DNA from: Selaginella moellendorffii
Taxonomy: Eukaryota; Streptophyta; Lycopodiopsida; Selaginellales; Selaginellaceae
NCBI RefSeq assembly: GCF_000143415.4
Contig: NW_003314273.1
Span: forward strand, 636,222 to 700,221
Reading direction: 5' to 3'
DNA: 64,000 nucleotides
Under the pieces are notes generated by a model. It saw only the letters and a list, made by a program, of their open reading frames with translations. It did no database searches and was not told the DNA's origin. A program made the translations under genes and the position numbers. Of the stretch, positions 1 to 10,824 are shown piece by piece (position 1 is the first letter of the stretch; the number at the start of each line of letters is the position of its first letter).

Positions 1-795
1 AGACCGGATCAGAGACAGGGGCTGGAGCTGGCAGGCTGGAAAGTTTTCACCATCCAGAGGATCAGGAACCCAAAGGCCGAGCCTTCGTCCTACAACGAGT
101 GGAACTACAGCAAGTTCCGGCTCTGGCAGCTCACGCAGTACGACAAGATCATCTACATCGACGCCGACATTGTTCTCCTCCGCAACCTCGACTTCCTGTT
201 CGACTTGCCCGAGATCACCGCGACGAGAAACGACCAGAGCCTGTTCAACTCGGGGGTGATGGTGATCGAGCCTTGCAACTGTACGTTCGACTTCCTGGTT
301 GACAACATCGGCAGCATCGATTCCTACAATGGTGGCGACCAGGGGTACCTGAACGAGATCTTCACCTGGTGGCACAGGCTCCCCGGGACCGTCAACTTTC
401 TCAAGCACTTCGACAACAACACGGTGGAGAACCGGCGCAAGCTCCAGCTCTTCACGGCCGAGCCTCCGGTGCTGTACGCAATGCACTTCTTGGGAATCAA
501 GCCGTGGCTGTGCTTCCGGGACTACGATTGCAACTGGAACCAGGACCAGCTCCACATCTTCGCGAGCGACCCCGTGCACGCGATGTGGTGGAAGATCCAC
601 GACACCATGCCGGCGGAGCTCCAGAAGTTTTGCGTGCTCCAGGGGACGCAGAAGTTCTTGCTCGAGTGGGACATTATCAAGGCGAAGAGGAAGCGCTACC
701 CGGACGGGCACTGGAAGATCAAGATCGAGGACCCGAGGTGGCACGGAGTGAAATCGCAGAGCGTGAGAAAGCGGAGGAGATTGCTGGAAGATTGA
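1..795 (+). CDS. GUX: GUX/PGSIP-type xylan glucuronosyltransferase (GT8), 3' part
   Basis: Frame 1 is open from the window edge to a TGA at 793-795, giving 264 codons of the C-terminal part; the start lies upstream of the window. GT8 landmarks are visible: the metal-binding DxD in YIDADIVLLRNLD (about codons 49-61), the FNSGVMVIEP segment, the GGDQGYLNEIFTWW block, a PWLCFRDYDCNW motif and the terminal DGHWKIKIEDPR. This order is that of plant GUX enzymes (formerly PGSIP, 'glycogenin-like starch initiation'). They transfer glucuronic acid from UDP-GlcA to the xylan backbone in the Golgi lumen. The Golgi role comes from the family; the membrane anchor is outside the window. The tail after the DPR motif is short and basic (RKRRR). 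Which GUX subgroup it belongs to cannot be settled from this part. Confidence 0.9.
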   Translation, partial: RPDQRQGLELAGWKVFTIQRIRNPKAEPSSYNEWNYSKFRLWQLTQYDKIIYIDADIVLLRNLDFLFDLPEITATRNDQSLFNSGVMVIEPCNCTFDFLVDNIGSIDSYNGGDQGYLNEIFTWWHRLPGTVNFLKHFDNNTVENRRKLQLFTAEPPVLYAMHFLGIKPWLCFRDYDCNWNQDQLHIFASDPVHAMWWKIHDTMPAELQKFCVLQGTQKFLLEWDIIKAKRKRYPDGHWKIKIEDPRWHGVKSQSVRKRRRLLED

Positions 796-955
796 AAAAA
801 AACTGGAAGAACTCGTGGAGGGGAGGCGATAGACGATTAGAAGATTGTTTTCTCGTAACGCTGTAAATGAATGGAAAAAGAAAGAACGAAAGAACAACGC
901 CCAAGTATTAAGAGAGAAGAGAAAGAAAGAGAGAGATCTAACCTAGGTGAGGGAA

Positions 956-1242
956 ATGGGGGAGGAAGAGGGCATCGGCAAGGCGCTAGCTCCTGCGCAA
1001 GGGCGCATCACACTGCTCCAGTACCGCGATTGGAAGCAGCGCAAGGTAGACTCCCCTCTTCATTGGATCGAGCGATCGATCGATCGATTCTGCTTTGATT
1101 CCAGGATGCGGAGGCGGCGGCAGTGGCGGCGGAGCGATCGCGCAAGCGGCGCGAGGATATCGCCGCCGGGCGCGCGCGGATGAACGGGCGAGAGCTCTAC
1201 GAGCGAGAGCCCTGGGTGTTTGACGACGGGGAATATGCCTGA
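956..1242 (+). CDS. Very short DFRP-like protein, two exons
   Basis: The model is exon 956-1045, intron 1046-1104 (GT-AG, 59 bases) and exon 1105-1242, giving 75 residues that start MGEEEGIGKAL and end VFDDGEYA. A helical, basic, Ala/Glu/Arg-rich middle is followed by NGRELYEREPWVFDD. This resembles the C-terminal DFRP region of ZC3H15-type CCCH proteins (TMA46 family), which bind the DRG translation GTPases: a W-K-rich helix, then a [SN]GRE[LV][FY] motif, then an acidic tail. No CCCH zinc finger can lie upstream, because the GUX stop codon is only 160 bases before the ATG. It is therefore either a genuinely short DFRP-only gene or a detached 3' fragment of a CCCH-DFRP gene. The join is phase 0 and uses good splice signals, but the family call rests on one short motif. 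Confidence 0.5.
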
Positions 1243-1559
1243 TTCGGGAATATACTGCGGATATCCTTCTCACGGAATATCCACATTTAAAATATCGTCA
1301 CCGCCGTGCACGTACGGCACCGTCCTTTCTTTCAACGCTAGGGGCAGACGGGATTGAAATTTAGGGTTTGGCGCGAGCAGCAAGCCAATCGAGGGAGCGT
1401 AGCGCGAGCGCCGGGGTGCCAGGGAATGCGGTTGCGAGGTGAGTGGCGCGCGCGCTGCTGAGATTTCTGGTAGCGGGGGCAGCGCGGCCAGATTTGGATT
1501 TGGCGGAGATAAAATTCTCTTCCCTGGATTGCCAGTGCCGGCAGCTCTAGGTCTTGTTC
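1243..1559 (+). other. Short intergenic region and 5' leader
   Basis: About 317 bases separate the DFRP-like stop from the next ATG. The sequence is mixed, with a GTGAGT at 1439-1444 that could start a leader intron. No other coding signal is seen. Confidence 0.4.
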
Positions 1560-3482
1560 ATGAGAACCAGGGCGCAGGCCTTGCTGTCCGATGACGCAGA
1601 GGTGGAGCCGAGGAGGACAGGGACAGGCACAGGGAAATCCTCGTCGCCAGGGTTGATCAAGAAGATCAAGCTCAAGATCAGCAGCAATGGCCGGTATGGC
1701 ACGCGCAGCGAGTCGCTGAGGGAACGGCAAGCGGCCGCCAAGAGGGAGGGGCTAAAGATCGTCCTCAAGAGAAAAGCTCCAGAAGCACAGGAGGCACTGG
1801 TGATCAAGAAGCACAAAAGGGGAATTCACAGGCAGCAGCGGCTCCATGGAGAAGAGAAGAGAGATGAGGAGGAGGAGGACGAGGAGGAAGAGCAGGAGCG
1901 AAGTACACCCGCGCCCGAGACCAAAGCTCCTCCCTCGGCTGTGAAAAGCAAAGCTAGTCCGGCCACCGAGAATGCGTCACCTTCTCGCGAGGAGACCAAC
2001 AACACGGGTGGTGTTTTGGAGGAGGCCACGGCTGTGAAGGAGGAGGTGGCTGGATCGGCTGGGCGGTTTTGCTGCACCGTCAACACGGATATGGTGGCCG
2101 ATCGCTCCGAAGCGAGCGTCTCGTCCGAGCCTTCGTGCTCGGCGGACTCCAAGAGCTCCAAGAAGCGTCACGCCGACGAGGAGCGGGCGATGGACGGACA
2201 AACTTTAGTTGCGGTGACGGCTACGCGGACGCCGTTGTTTGTGCCTGCGAAACGATCGCCGCTTCCGTTTCCTCTGCCGGCTGCAGTGCCTCCGGTCATC
2301 ACCGCGACGCCTACAGCAGCTCCTCCGGCCGTGAGATCGGCGTTGCCAGCTCCGCCCGCCGTGCGGTCCGCGCTTCCGCTTCCCGGTGGAGACGAGACGG
2401 TGGATGCCGATGAAAAGGCAAGCTTTCCTCGTAGCTCTTCCTCTTTTTCTTCTTTTTTCCTTACCGCTCGTGCTGTTCAGGTGGTGTTTGACGAAGTTGA
2501 CATCCACGGCTTCTCGTCGGCAATCACAGGCTCAGAAGTGCTACGGTTACGTCACGATGGCCTGGTCGCTCAATCCAGTGAAGAAGATGGCCTCTCGCTG
2601 CCGGAAGAGGAGATGCTGTCTCCAATGTTCTTCGGCAACCCATGGCACGACGATGGCTCCATGAGCTGCTTGCCGGAGATGAGAAAGAAAGGCGGCCCTG
2701 GTTCCCGTGCGATTTACCGGTGTAGCAGATGCTTGGCACCAAAGAAAGGACACAGGTGTCCGTTCGAGACCGAGTCGCCGGTGGAGGATGCCAAGCCAGA
2801 GCAGGTGCCACGACACGGTTCACATAAGAAAGCGTCGGATACCAGCACCTCAAACGAGCTAGAATGCCAAAACACTGACCGTGCTAGTCCCTCCAAGTCG
2901 AATGACACCCCGCCGGCTGAGACGTCGATTCAGGAAGAAGAGACTTCCAAGCCCGGGAAGAGTAAGGCGGCGGCTCCTCCTCCGCCGGATCCGGTGGTGA
3001 AAGAGTTCACTGTGTCGGCGAAGTGGCTGCTCGAGTCGGGAGTTTTGGAGGGCCTCACCGTGCGGTACATGCCACGGCCGGGAGAGGTATGGTATCTTGT
3101 TTTTCATCTCGTGATCTTCAGTTTCTTTTTTACGACAACCACCTTGTTGACGCTTTGTCCAGGTGTTAGGAAGTGGAGTTGTCAAGAGCGGTGTCATTCT
3201 GTGCAATTGTCGACATTGTAAAAGCCACCAGGTGAGTGAGTTCACGTTTGTTTGTTTCTCTCGAGTCCTAGCCATGTCTTTATTCTAATGCAGGGTTTCA
3301 ACGCGTCCTCGTTTGAGAAGCACGTAGGTAGCACTGCCCGGCACCCGAGCGACTTCATCTTCCTAGACAACGGGAGGCGGCTTAGAGAAGTTTTGGAGGA
3401 CGGGTCGAGGTTTAGAGACAAGCCAAACATGATGGGTGCGCTGCGCAAGGCCGTGTCCATGGACTGGGAGGACGATTCCTAG
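1560..3482 (+). CDS. Nuclear TDBD-domain (Tify-binding type) protein
   Basis: Exons 1560-2417, 2481-3086, 3163-3231 and 3294-3482 join in frame to 573 residues. ATG 1560 is the first in the open frame and gives MRTRAQALL. The N-terminal half is low-complexity and basic, with nuclear-localisation-like clusters (KKIKLKI, VIKKHKRG), then an acidic Glu run and a Pro/Ala-rich part. The C-terminus carries the TDBD fold found in plant PHD-finger regulators: SAKWLLESGVLEGLTVRY, a short strand pair, a C-x-C-x2-C knuckle (CNCRHC), then FEKHVGSTARHPSDFIFL. TDBD proteins act in nuclear transcription, where the domain is thought to contact Tify/JAZ-like partners. No PHD finger is visible, unlike the usual long family members, so this may be a shorter subtype. 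Intron 1 (2418-2480) has a GC donor. The function beyond the domain name is inference. Confidence 0.75.
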
Positions 3483-4139
3483 AGAAACAATGGAGTTTCA
3501 AGCGTGCGCGTGTCAGTCTACTCTCAGGTCTGTAATCTCCTCAGTAAAGAAACGGTTTTCTTTTCTTGTTTTGTTTTGTTCTGTGACCAAATCTGAAAGC
3601 CGTGCTTCTTCCAGGAAACGAGAAAGCTAGGATTCGAGCCCCCCCTTACCTTCTTTAAGAGCCACCCGTGCAAAAGAATTTCGTTTGGTACGTTCCCTCC
3701 AGTTTTCTAGCTACGAAAGAGAGTGAGAGCTGATTTTTCTTGCTGGAACTTGGATCGATCGATTCGATGATCAAACTTCCAAAGTACTAGATATCGTTTT
3801 CCAGGACCTGAGATGGCGACTGAAGTGTGGATCCCAGCCTTGGAAGAAAAAAAGGCGAGAGAAGAGGGAGAAGGGATTGATCCTTCTCCACCACCACCAT
3901 CGCCACCACCATCGCCACCAGCAAGGCTTTAGTGACGTCAAACACACAGTGATGTCACCGCTAGAGGAGAGAAATTCAAAGGTCGTATGGTATGGATGGA
4001 CGGAAAAATAAGAAAAGATTTCCTTTGCCAGGCATTGCGGGACCCAAGATCATTTTGAGAATCGGATTGGTCCAACTCACTCCATTCATGGTGGTGGTGG
4101 TGACAAAGACAGCAGCTCAGAGAAAAAAAAAAAGAGGGT
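3483..4139. other. Convergent intergenic region / 3' UTRs
   Basis: This lies between the stop of the plus-strand TDBD gene and the stop of the minus-strand DUF7950 gene. It holds a (CCACCA/CCATCG)n patch near 3889-3920 and a run of A near 4125-4134. No coding signal is seen. Confidence 0.5.
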
Positions 4140-6362
4140 TTAGACAAATCCTCTCTCCCGTACACCATAACACTCGTGCCCGTACACCTGGACGTTGCTA
4201 CTGTGGTTACCGCCGGCGGCGGCGGTGGTGGCGGTGGCGGTGGCGGCGGCGGCGGCGTACCGCGCGGTACCGCCGCTACCGACTTTAAGGTTGAGCTTCC
4301 AGACGAACAGGCTCCCCAGGTGCTGGTCGTCCAGCCGCCGCATCTCGCACGGCACGCCGCTTAAGTAGCAGCGCTTGACGCCCTCCATCCAATCCACTCT
4401 CGCCTGCCCGACCAAGCTCACGGCCGAGTAGGGGCTCCGCTCGCTCTGGAAGGTGACGCATACCTCCGGCGTGGGCGTGGGGGCCGCGGCCACCACCACC
4501 ACCTCGGGCTGGACGGTGGTGGCGATGGCGCCCGTGGTGGCAGCAGCGTTCATGCTGTTGCTACTGGCCGAGTCCTGCAGCCCGATGCTACTGCCGCCCG
4601 ACGAGGAGCGCACGAGCTGGTTGTAGGCGGCGTTCACCCAGCGCACGCGGTTGCTCCTGTCCGTGACGAACGCCGGGAGGCCGTCCTTCTCCAGCTGCGA
4701 CTCCACCGTCTCCAGGCTCCCGGAGAGGTAGCCCGCGTAGGAGTTCACCTCGGTTATGGAGTCGAGGCACACGTTGGAGCCGACCACCAGCGGCACTGGA
4801 CGGACCGGCTGTGGAGCGATCACCCTTTGCTGCTGGTGCTGGTGCTGGTGCTGGTGCTGTTGTGGCATCGAGCTCGAGCTTTGCTCCACAAACTCAGCCC
4901 TGCCACCCGGCTTGGACGAAGAAGAGCTCGGGAGGCCAGTGTGCATGAACTTTTTGAGGAATCCCCACAGCACGGCATTGCACTCCGAGCCCCGCATTCT
5001 ATACCGGAAGCATCCCAGCTGCGTAGGGAGGCCCAGCGGATCGATGTACGGCCCGGCGGCGCGCTGCGGCTTACCGCCCAGCCTCTCCGACACCACCTTG
5101 TCGTAGCTGAGGTTGGACCAGAGCACCACGGAGCGGGTGCTGGATGCGCCACCGCCGAGATCCTCCGTGAGGGCCACCGGGTCGGACGATCCGCCATAGG
5201 CCTGCTCCAAGTAGCTCGAGTCGATCACCATCCCGGCGCGGTGCTGCTGATGGTGGAAGGCATCCTGGCGGCTTTGTTCTTGTTGCTGTTGTTGAGGGAC
5301 CCTTTGCTCGTGTACCGCGGCGGTACGTGGCTGCGCCGCCGCGCCATACCGCCGCGCCACCGGCGGCGCCGAGCTGCCCGAGCACAAGCTCAGCTCCAGC
5401 CGATTGGAATCGTCCCTGTATCTATCCCGGTCCCGCCGCCCCAGCAAATCGATCGATGACACCACCTCCGGGACTGGATTCGCGAGCTGATGCTGCGCTG
5501 GTGTGTCTGGCAGCAACGACAGCGTCACAAGCTTGGGCCTTTCGTCATCGCCATTGCCATCTCCCAAGGCAGCGATGGGAGCTGGAGGAGAAGCCTGGCG
5601 AGGCGGCGGCGGCGGCGGCGGCGGAGGTAGTGGTGGTGGCGGCGGTGGTGGAGGAGGAGGAGGAGATACTTGCTGTACATTGGAGCCTAGATCACTCACC
5701 AGCGATCTCGAATTGCTGCTGCTGTTCTTTCGGAGGCTATAGCCACCGCCGCCGCCGCCACTGCTCGCCAGCGTGGCTGGCGGCTTGACCGCCACCATGA
5801 CGCTGCTGCCCGCGTCCTCGAGCACGACGTTAGGGCTCCTGGCGTACGACTGTGTGCTCGTGTTGCCAATCGATCCTCCTCCTACTGCCACCGCGGGCCT
5901 TATGATCTTCCACCCGGGCAATGCCTGGGCGTCCGACAGCATCGATACGGACGTAGTGACCGTGGACAAGCTCCCGGCGATGTCCACCATCACTGGCACC
6001 ATCTGCTGGCTCTGGTGGTGGATTTGCTGCTGGATCTGGAGCTGGATTTGCTGCTGCTGCTGCTGCTGCTGCTGGTGGTGCTGGTGAATCTTCTGCTGCT
6101 TGCTGCGATTGTTGGCCGCCGATCGCTTGTAGCTCCGGGGCGAGCCGAGCGAGGAATCGCCGGATCTCTTGCGCCCCTTCCTACACCCTGGCGACACCGA
6201 GGAGGAGGATTGCGTCGGGGCATCGGCGGGCGCTGGGGCTTGATCGGGCTTGGCGCTGCCGGTGGCGCTGGATGGCGCCGAAGGGGGCTTGGGCGCAATT
6301 GGACGATACCGCGACAAGATCTGCTCCGCCTTGGACGAATACATGTTGAAGAAGGGAAACAT
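4140..6362 (-). CDS. DUF7950-family plant protein, single exon, rich in homopolymer tracts
   Basis: One uninterrupted frame runs from ATG 6362 to TAA 4140-4142, 740 residues. A second ATG at 6344 (MYSSKAEQ) is an equally good start. The N-terminus has ILSRYRPIAPKP, a signature of a plant-specific family of unknown function (DUF7950). The C-terminal third has LPAFVTDRSNRVRWVNAAYN and a final domain with VPCEMRRLDDQHLGSLFVWK, which also fit that family. Between them lie long Gln, His/Gln, Pro, Gly, Ser and Ala tracts, encoded by triplet runs (for example near 5605-5665 and 6050-6075). A basic KRSAANNRSKQQK region could be a nuclear signal. The tracts make the protein longer than typical members. 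No biochemical role is known to me, and none is claimed. Confidence 0.7.
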   Translation of the reverse strand: MFPFFNMYSSKAEQILSRYRPIAPKPPSAPSSATGSAKPDQAPAPADAPTQSSSSVSPGCRKGRKRSGDSSLGSPRSYKRSAANNRSKQQKIHQHHQQQQQQQQQIQLQIQQQIHHQSQQMVPVMVDIAGSLSTVTTSVSMLSDAQALPGWKIIRPAVAVGGGSIGNTSTQSYARSPNVVLEDAGSSVMVAVKPPATLASSGGGGGGYSLRKNSSSNSRSLVSDLGSNVQQVSPPPPPPPPPPPLPPPPPPPPPRQASPPAPIAALGDGNGDDERPKLVTLSLLPDTPAQHQLANPVPEVVSSIDLLGRRDRDRYRDDSNRLELSLCSGSSAPPVARRYGAAAQPRTAAVHEQRVPQQQQQEQSRQDAFHHQQHRAGMVIDSSYLEQAYGGSSDPVALTEDLGGGASSTRSVVLWSNLSYDKVVSERLGGKPQRAAGPYIDPLGLPTQLGCFRYRMRGSECNAVLWGFLKKFMHTGLPSSSSSKPGGRAEFVEQSSSSMPQQHQHQHQHQQQRVIAPQPVRPVPLVVGSNVCLDSITEVNSYAGYLSGSLETVESQLEKDGLPAFVTDRSNRVRWVNAAYNQLVRSSSGGSSIGLQDSASSNSMNAAATTGAIATTVQPEVVVVAAAPTPTPEVCVTFQSERSPYSAVSLVGQARVDWMEGVKRCYLSGVPCEMRRLDDQHLGSLFVWKLNLKVGSGGTARYAAAAATATATTAAAGGNHSSNVQVYGHECYGVRERGFV

Positions 6363-7399
6363 GAGGGAAGAACACCACGATCTATCGCCGCGCGCTAGTG
6401 AAATATCCCCCACCTTCTTCCTCCTCGCCTCCCCATTCGTGAATCATGCCCCCTCCTCCCGATTCTCACCTCCCCCGCCCGAAATATCGATCCATCCCCA
6501 GGAATTCGGCGCTCCATCGCGATCTTGCCCGCATTCCAATCCGGGCGCTCCTCCTACCCTAAGAGATCCCGCCCCCCGGGCGAGCTCCTCTCACGAAATC
6601 TGTGCAAACCAAACAGGCACCGGCACAGAAAAACTCAGAGATTCCCCCGGGAGCCGATCGATCCGGCGCTGGCCTCGCGGATTCCAGACACCGAGCCCTA
6701 AAACCACAGCCCTCGCACGCAATCGCTCGGTTCTTGGCCAAGGCAGTGGAGACGACAGCGCGAAGAGAGAAAACGAAGAGAACAAACTGAAGAACAGGGT
6801 AAAAAATCAGATATCAAAGGGTTAAAGTATAAGTCACCTAGAGTTAAGAAAATTTGACGAGAAAAAAAAAACATTATTGACGGTACTGGAGTGTATCAAA
6901 TGGAGGGCGGTAAGGGGATCGATGGCAGGCAAGCCACCACAGCCACAGATTTTGATATCGTGCCCAATTACCTACGACAAGAAAACTTCCAGCCCAGACA
7001 ACCAGGTCCGGTACCATACCTACTAGCTTTCGCCGCACCACCACGAACAAAACACGCGTCGCGGCCTGGGCCCCACGCCTCTGGGTGGCCCACGCTGCTT
7101 CGGAGCCGTACCCCATTGGGCAAAATGGGACTTTGGACAAAATATTTTAAGCCCTTGTTTCCGGCGAGCAAATTTTTTAGGGCTTTGCTATATTCTTACT
7201 ATGTATAGTGCACGGGAGAGATTTGCTGATCCACTACAGCTGGACAAAGCATATAAGAGTGATTAAAGCATTTAGGGAAGAATTTTAATAGCCTAAGTGG
7301 ACCCAAGCTTCAGACAACATTGATGCCGTACCACCAACCGATTTTCAGCACCAATTTAGAAGCAAAGGAAAAAGAAGAGTGTCGCGCTGGCGGGTGGCC
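6363..7399 (-). other. 5' flank of the DUF7950 gene
   Basis: A pyrimidine-rich leader up to about 6,830 is followed by ordinary non-coding sequence. Open frames here are short and show no recognisable motif. No gene is seen. Confidence 0.4.
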
Positions 7400-7775
7400 A
7401 CTGGCTGTACGAAATATCTCCCGACCCCGTGGCCAAAGGCAGCCGATTGGTCCAGAGTCTGGTGGCCATTACTCCCACGAGGGGCCATCACCCCTTAACC
7501 AGGACCGATTTAAAATAAGGTTACAAGCTACTTATAAACGGCCAATGGGGTACCTGGATTTGACGTCAGCCCTCTTTCCAGCCGACGCGTGGCGGTGGGC
7601 CCCGTCCGACGTGGCTGCAAGGCCGTCCAATGAAGCACGTGGACCCGGCAACGAGAGGCTGGTTTTGATTGGCTGACGGGGCGGAGGAATGCCCTCCCAT
7701 TGGCCGGCGTGCTTGCGAAAAGATCCCCACATATCCACATCCACGATTCCACTTTGTTTATAAATAAGTAAAGAA
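7400..7775 (+). promoter_or_regulatory. Promoter-like element cluster with TATA box
   Basis: Within about 350 bases there are CCAAT boxes on both strands (7541, 7627, and ATTGG at 7668 and 7698), a TGACGTCA-type element (GACGTCAGC near 7562), ACGTGG/G-box-like cores near 7609 and 7635, and then TTTATAAATA at 7757-7766. This density is typical of a plant core promoter reading rightward. Only a 30-codon frame (7791-7883) follows, so the transcript it would drive is not identified. Confidence 0.35.
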
Positions 7776-8454
7776 TGAAGCAAGGTTTTGATGGAGGAAA
7801 CCATGCAAACCCAAGGTTTTAATTCATGTTTATACTATACGTCGCTATCAACACCACCACCACCACCGCCTTGTAAACAATGATAGTGCATGTCTCCCAA
7901 TGGCATTAAGGTATATGGTCTCGTCCAAAAGGATTGGCCGCGACTATGATACCTAGTCCAAAGTGCCGGCTTGAAACACCCTTTTGTTTTTTGGGCTCCC
8001 GATGATCACGGATCGATCATACTCGGTGACCGATCAGTGGATCTCTCATGGCTTAATCACTGAAAACCGAGCGAAACCATTTATACAATGGTTTGTGGCT
8101 GGATCTGTCGGCACAAGCCTATAAAGCTTTGCCTCCCACAAAACCCACAACTCCCACTCATAAAATACGAAAGCTTCTCCCCCTGCGCGAGACCCCACCA
8201 AAGTCAGCAATTCTCCACAAGCCCCTGCTCGGAGGCATCCATTCAAGTCCCATCGCACCAATCACACCGATTCCTTTTCATTAAGCTGTGTGTAGAGCCC
8301 AGCAAGTTAGTGCAAGAGATGCTCCTACAAAGTTTTCCTTCCAGATCAAAACCAATGCTACAAAGCTTACTAAAAACTTCAACAGAAACCCATCCTTTTC
8401 TATGCTACCTTTGTGTGTGTGCGTGAGAGAGAAAGAGAGAGAGAAGAGAGTTGG
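7776..8454. other. Non-coding stretch beyond the cryptochrome 3' end
   Basis: This contains a second TATA-like CTATAAAGC near 8118-8126 and CA/GT-rich tracts. No convincing open frame is seen. Part may be the cryptochrome 3' UTR. Confidence 0.35.
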
Positions 8455-8462
8455 AAAAGAGA

Positions 8463-8494
<32 letters not shown>
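8455..8494. repeat. (GA)n microsatellite
   Basis: An almost pure GA dinucleotide run lies directly downstream of the cryptochrome stop codon. Together with the GTGTGTGTGCGTGAGAGAG stretch before it, it forms a simple-sequence patch of about 80 bases. Confidence 0.85.
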
Positions 8495-8497
8495 TAT

Positions 8498-10746
8498 TCA
8501 CAAGTAAGCTGAGAAGTCCACCCTACGTCGATTGCTATGTGTGGGGAACCATACCGCCGCAGCTGTCGCGTAGCCGTCGTAATTCCTCCTAAAGGCTGAT
8601 GACGACTCCGCGGTGGAGTTGACATCGCTGTCCATCATCTCGACCGCCTGCTGATGCTGCTGCTGGGGCTGCTGCAGCTGCAGCTGAGGGAATTGCTGCT
8701 GCTGGGGATGCTGCTCCTGTCTGTGGTTGGCGGGATGAAAATCTTCCCCCGGCCCCGCCAGCGCAAAGTTGTGCTGCTGCGGCTGAAGATGGTGGTGGTG
8801 GTGGTGGTGGTGATGATGGATCCGGCTGGACCCGGACCGCAGCGTGTTAAAGTCAGGGAGGAGCGTTGGAACGATCTGATCCGGGTGTGAGGTGTCCGAA
8901 CATCGGTCTCGCTGCTGCTGCTGCTGGTTTTGGCGCTCGATCACCATCTGGTCGTTTGATCGTCGCTGGCTCTCGTGGCACTGGTGCCCGTTGCTACCGC
9001 CATAGTCTCTGATCTGCTGCTCGCCATTGTCACTGTTTATCTCCGGCGGCTCCGGCGTCCCACTGCCATTGCTGATACTGTTACTGTTGTGCTCCCACAT
9101 GTCCCGCAGCCCCCGCTGCAGCCGCTCCCGCGCCGCCGCGATCTCCACCACCGGCCTCGGGTAGTTGCAGCCCAGCTCGATCCCCGCCGCGCACAGCACG
9201 CTCGGGGGCGCGTTCCACGGCTCGTGGATCCACTCCGTCGGCAGCCTCGACAGCTCCGGCAGCCACTTCCGGACGTAGTTGCCATCCGGATCGAACCGCC
9301 GCCCCTCGATCTGCACAAAACCCCGGGTTTGGTCTAGAGAGAGAAAAGATGGCGGGCAATGGAAGCTTACGTGTGGGATCTCCATGCGGTCCAGCTCGTG
9401 GCCGTCCGGGAGGCTCCCGGAGATGTACTGCCACCCGAGGATGTCCGACTCGAGGTCCGCGTCCAGCAGCGTGTCCCAGAAGTACTTCATCCCCCAGCGC
9501 CACGGGAGCTGGAGGAACTTGACGCAGAAGCTCGAGACGATGACGCGGATCCGGTTGTGGAGCCAGCCCGTCGCCCAAAGCTCGCGCATCCCGGCGTCGA
9601 CGAGAGGATACCCGGTTCGCCCCTGCCGCCACGCCTTGAAGAACCCCTCGTCAACTCTCCAGGGGAAGTGTCTCAGGTGCCCCAGCAGCGATCGCTCGTG
9701 AGTGAAGGGGAAGTGGAAGCACAGGTACCTCGAGTACTCGCGGTAGCCGAGCGCTCGCAGGAACAAGCTCGCGCTGCGCTCCGCGGGCTGCCTGCCGTCG
9801 GTGATCCACAGCAGCTGCTTGCTGCGCACGGCGTGGAACACCTTCCGGATGCTCAGCTCTCCGTAGTGCAAGTGCGGCGAGAGCATGGACGTGGTGCCAC
9901 CGTCCACCTTGCCGCGGTTGTCGCCATAGTCGGCCAGCGGCCCGGCCAGGAACGCGTCCAGGGACTTGTTGGCGTTGCTCCAGCCGGGCGTCCAAGTCCG
10001 GGCGAGCATCGCGTTGCTGCTCTTCTCGAAGTCGTCCTCGAGGCCGAGCTCCTCGGCTGGGAGACCGAGGTGGCCGAGCCCCGGCTCGGCTGGCGGGGAG
10101 AGGCGCTTTGGCGGGAGTAGTGGGCCGTCGGGTTCGTGGTCCATGCCGAGGTAGCGCTGCCAAAACAATTGAAAGTGTGTATATGGATTGCCTCGCGCGT
10201 CGAAGAGCTCCCACGGCTCGTAGAGGAGATCCGCGTTGAAGGTCTGTACGGTGATGCCGTACTGCGAGAGGCCGTGCTTTACGTGGTGGTCTCGGATGAG
10301 CGACACGGGATCTGTGGAGGAAGAGGAGCGAAAGAGTTAGATCATAAGAGAAGTTGGCTATCGAAAGACAACTTGGAGGAACTGGAGAGAACTCGAGGAA
10401 CTATAGGAAAGATGGAAAATCCATGGTGCTCACCATAGAGGTGATTGTAGAAAACCTGAGTAGCTTTGGTGTCCCTGGCGATCTGAAGCAGTGCGTTGAG
10501 GCTGCTGCCGCGGGACTTTTGCATCAAGAGCGGGCAGCCGAGCTTGGTGAGCGAGGAATTCAGGTGCATCAAGCTTTGCTTGAGCCACCATCGCGACACT
10601 CTCCCCGGGCGGAACTCTCCCTCCTCCTCAGCGCACCAGATGAACAGCGGAACCACGGCCCCGGCTTTGGACGCCGCCGCCAGCGCCGGATTGTCCTCCA
10701 CTCGCAGATCTCGCCGAAACCACACGATGGTTGTGCTGCTACCCAT
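8498..10746 (-). CDS. CRY: Plant cryptochrome, blue-light photoreceptor
   Basis: Exons on the minus strand are 10746-10434, 10311-9371 and 9310-8498, joining in frame to 688 residues. ATG 10746 gives MGSSTTIVWFRRDLRVEDNP, the classic photolyase-homology start. Also visible are the FAD-pocket run DAGMRELWATGWLHNRIRV, the LLDADLESDILGWQYISG block with the conserved Asp and Trp, and LPTEWIHEPWNAP. This is the FAD- and pterin-binding photoreceptor family that works in nucleus and cytosol to control growth and flowering. The C-terminal extension keeps the plant DAS landmarks, DQIVP (about residue 563) and STAESSS (about 650), set among Gln- and His-runs. It ends only about 35 residues after STAES. 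Intron 2 (9311-9370) is 60 bases and stop-free. A (CT)n tract lies in the leader at about 10790-10825. Confidence 0.93.
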
Positions 10747-10792
10747 CTCTTTCTCTTTCTCTCGCACTCCCTCTCTCTTACTTTAGGCTTGG

Positions 10793-10824
<32 letters not shown>

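Noticed and set aside
4176-6398. Plus-strand frames opposite the DUF7950 gene (for example 4827-5459 and 6015-6398)
   Set aside because: They are shadows of triplet repeats (poly-Leu/Trp/Gly from CAG, CCA and GCC tracts) with no independent motif.
8002-8045. Imperfect hairpin around GATCACGGATCGATC, possible miRNA precursor
   Set aside because: The arms are short (about 15 bases) with mismatches and no match to a miRNA I know; too weak to report.
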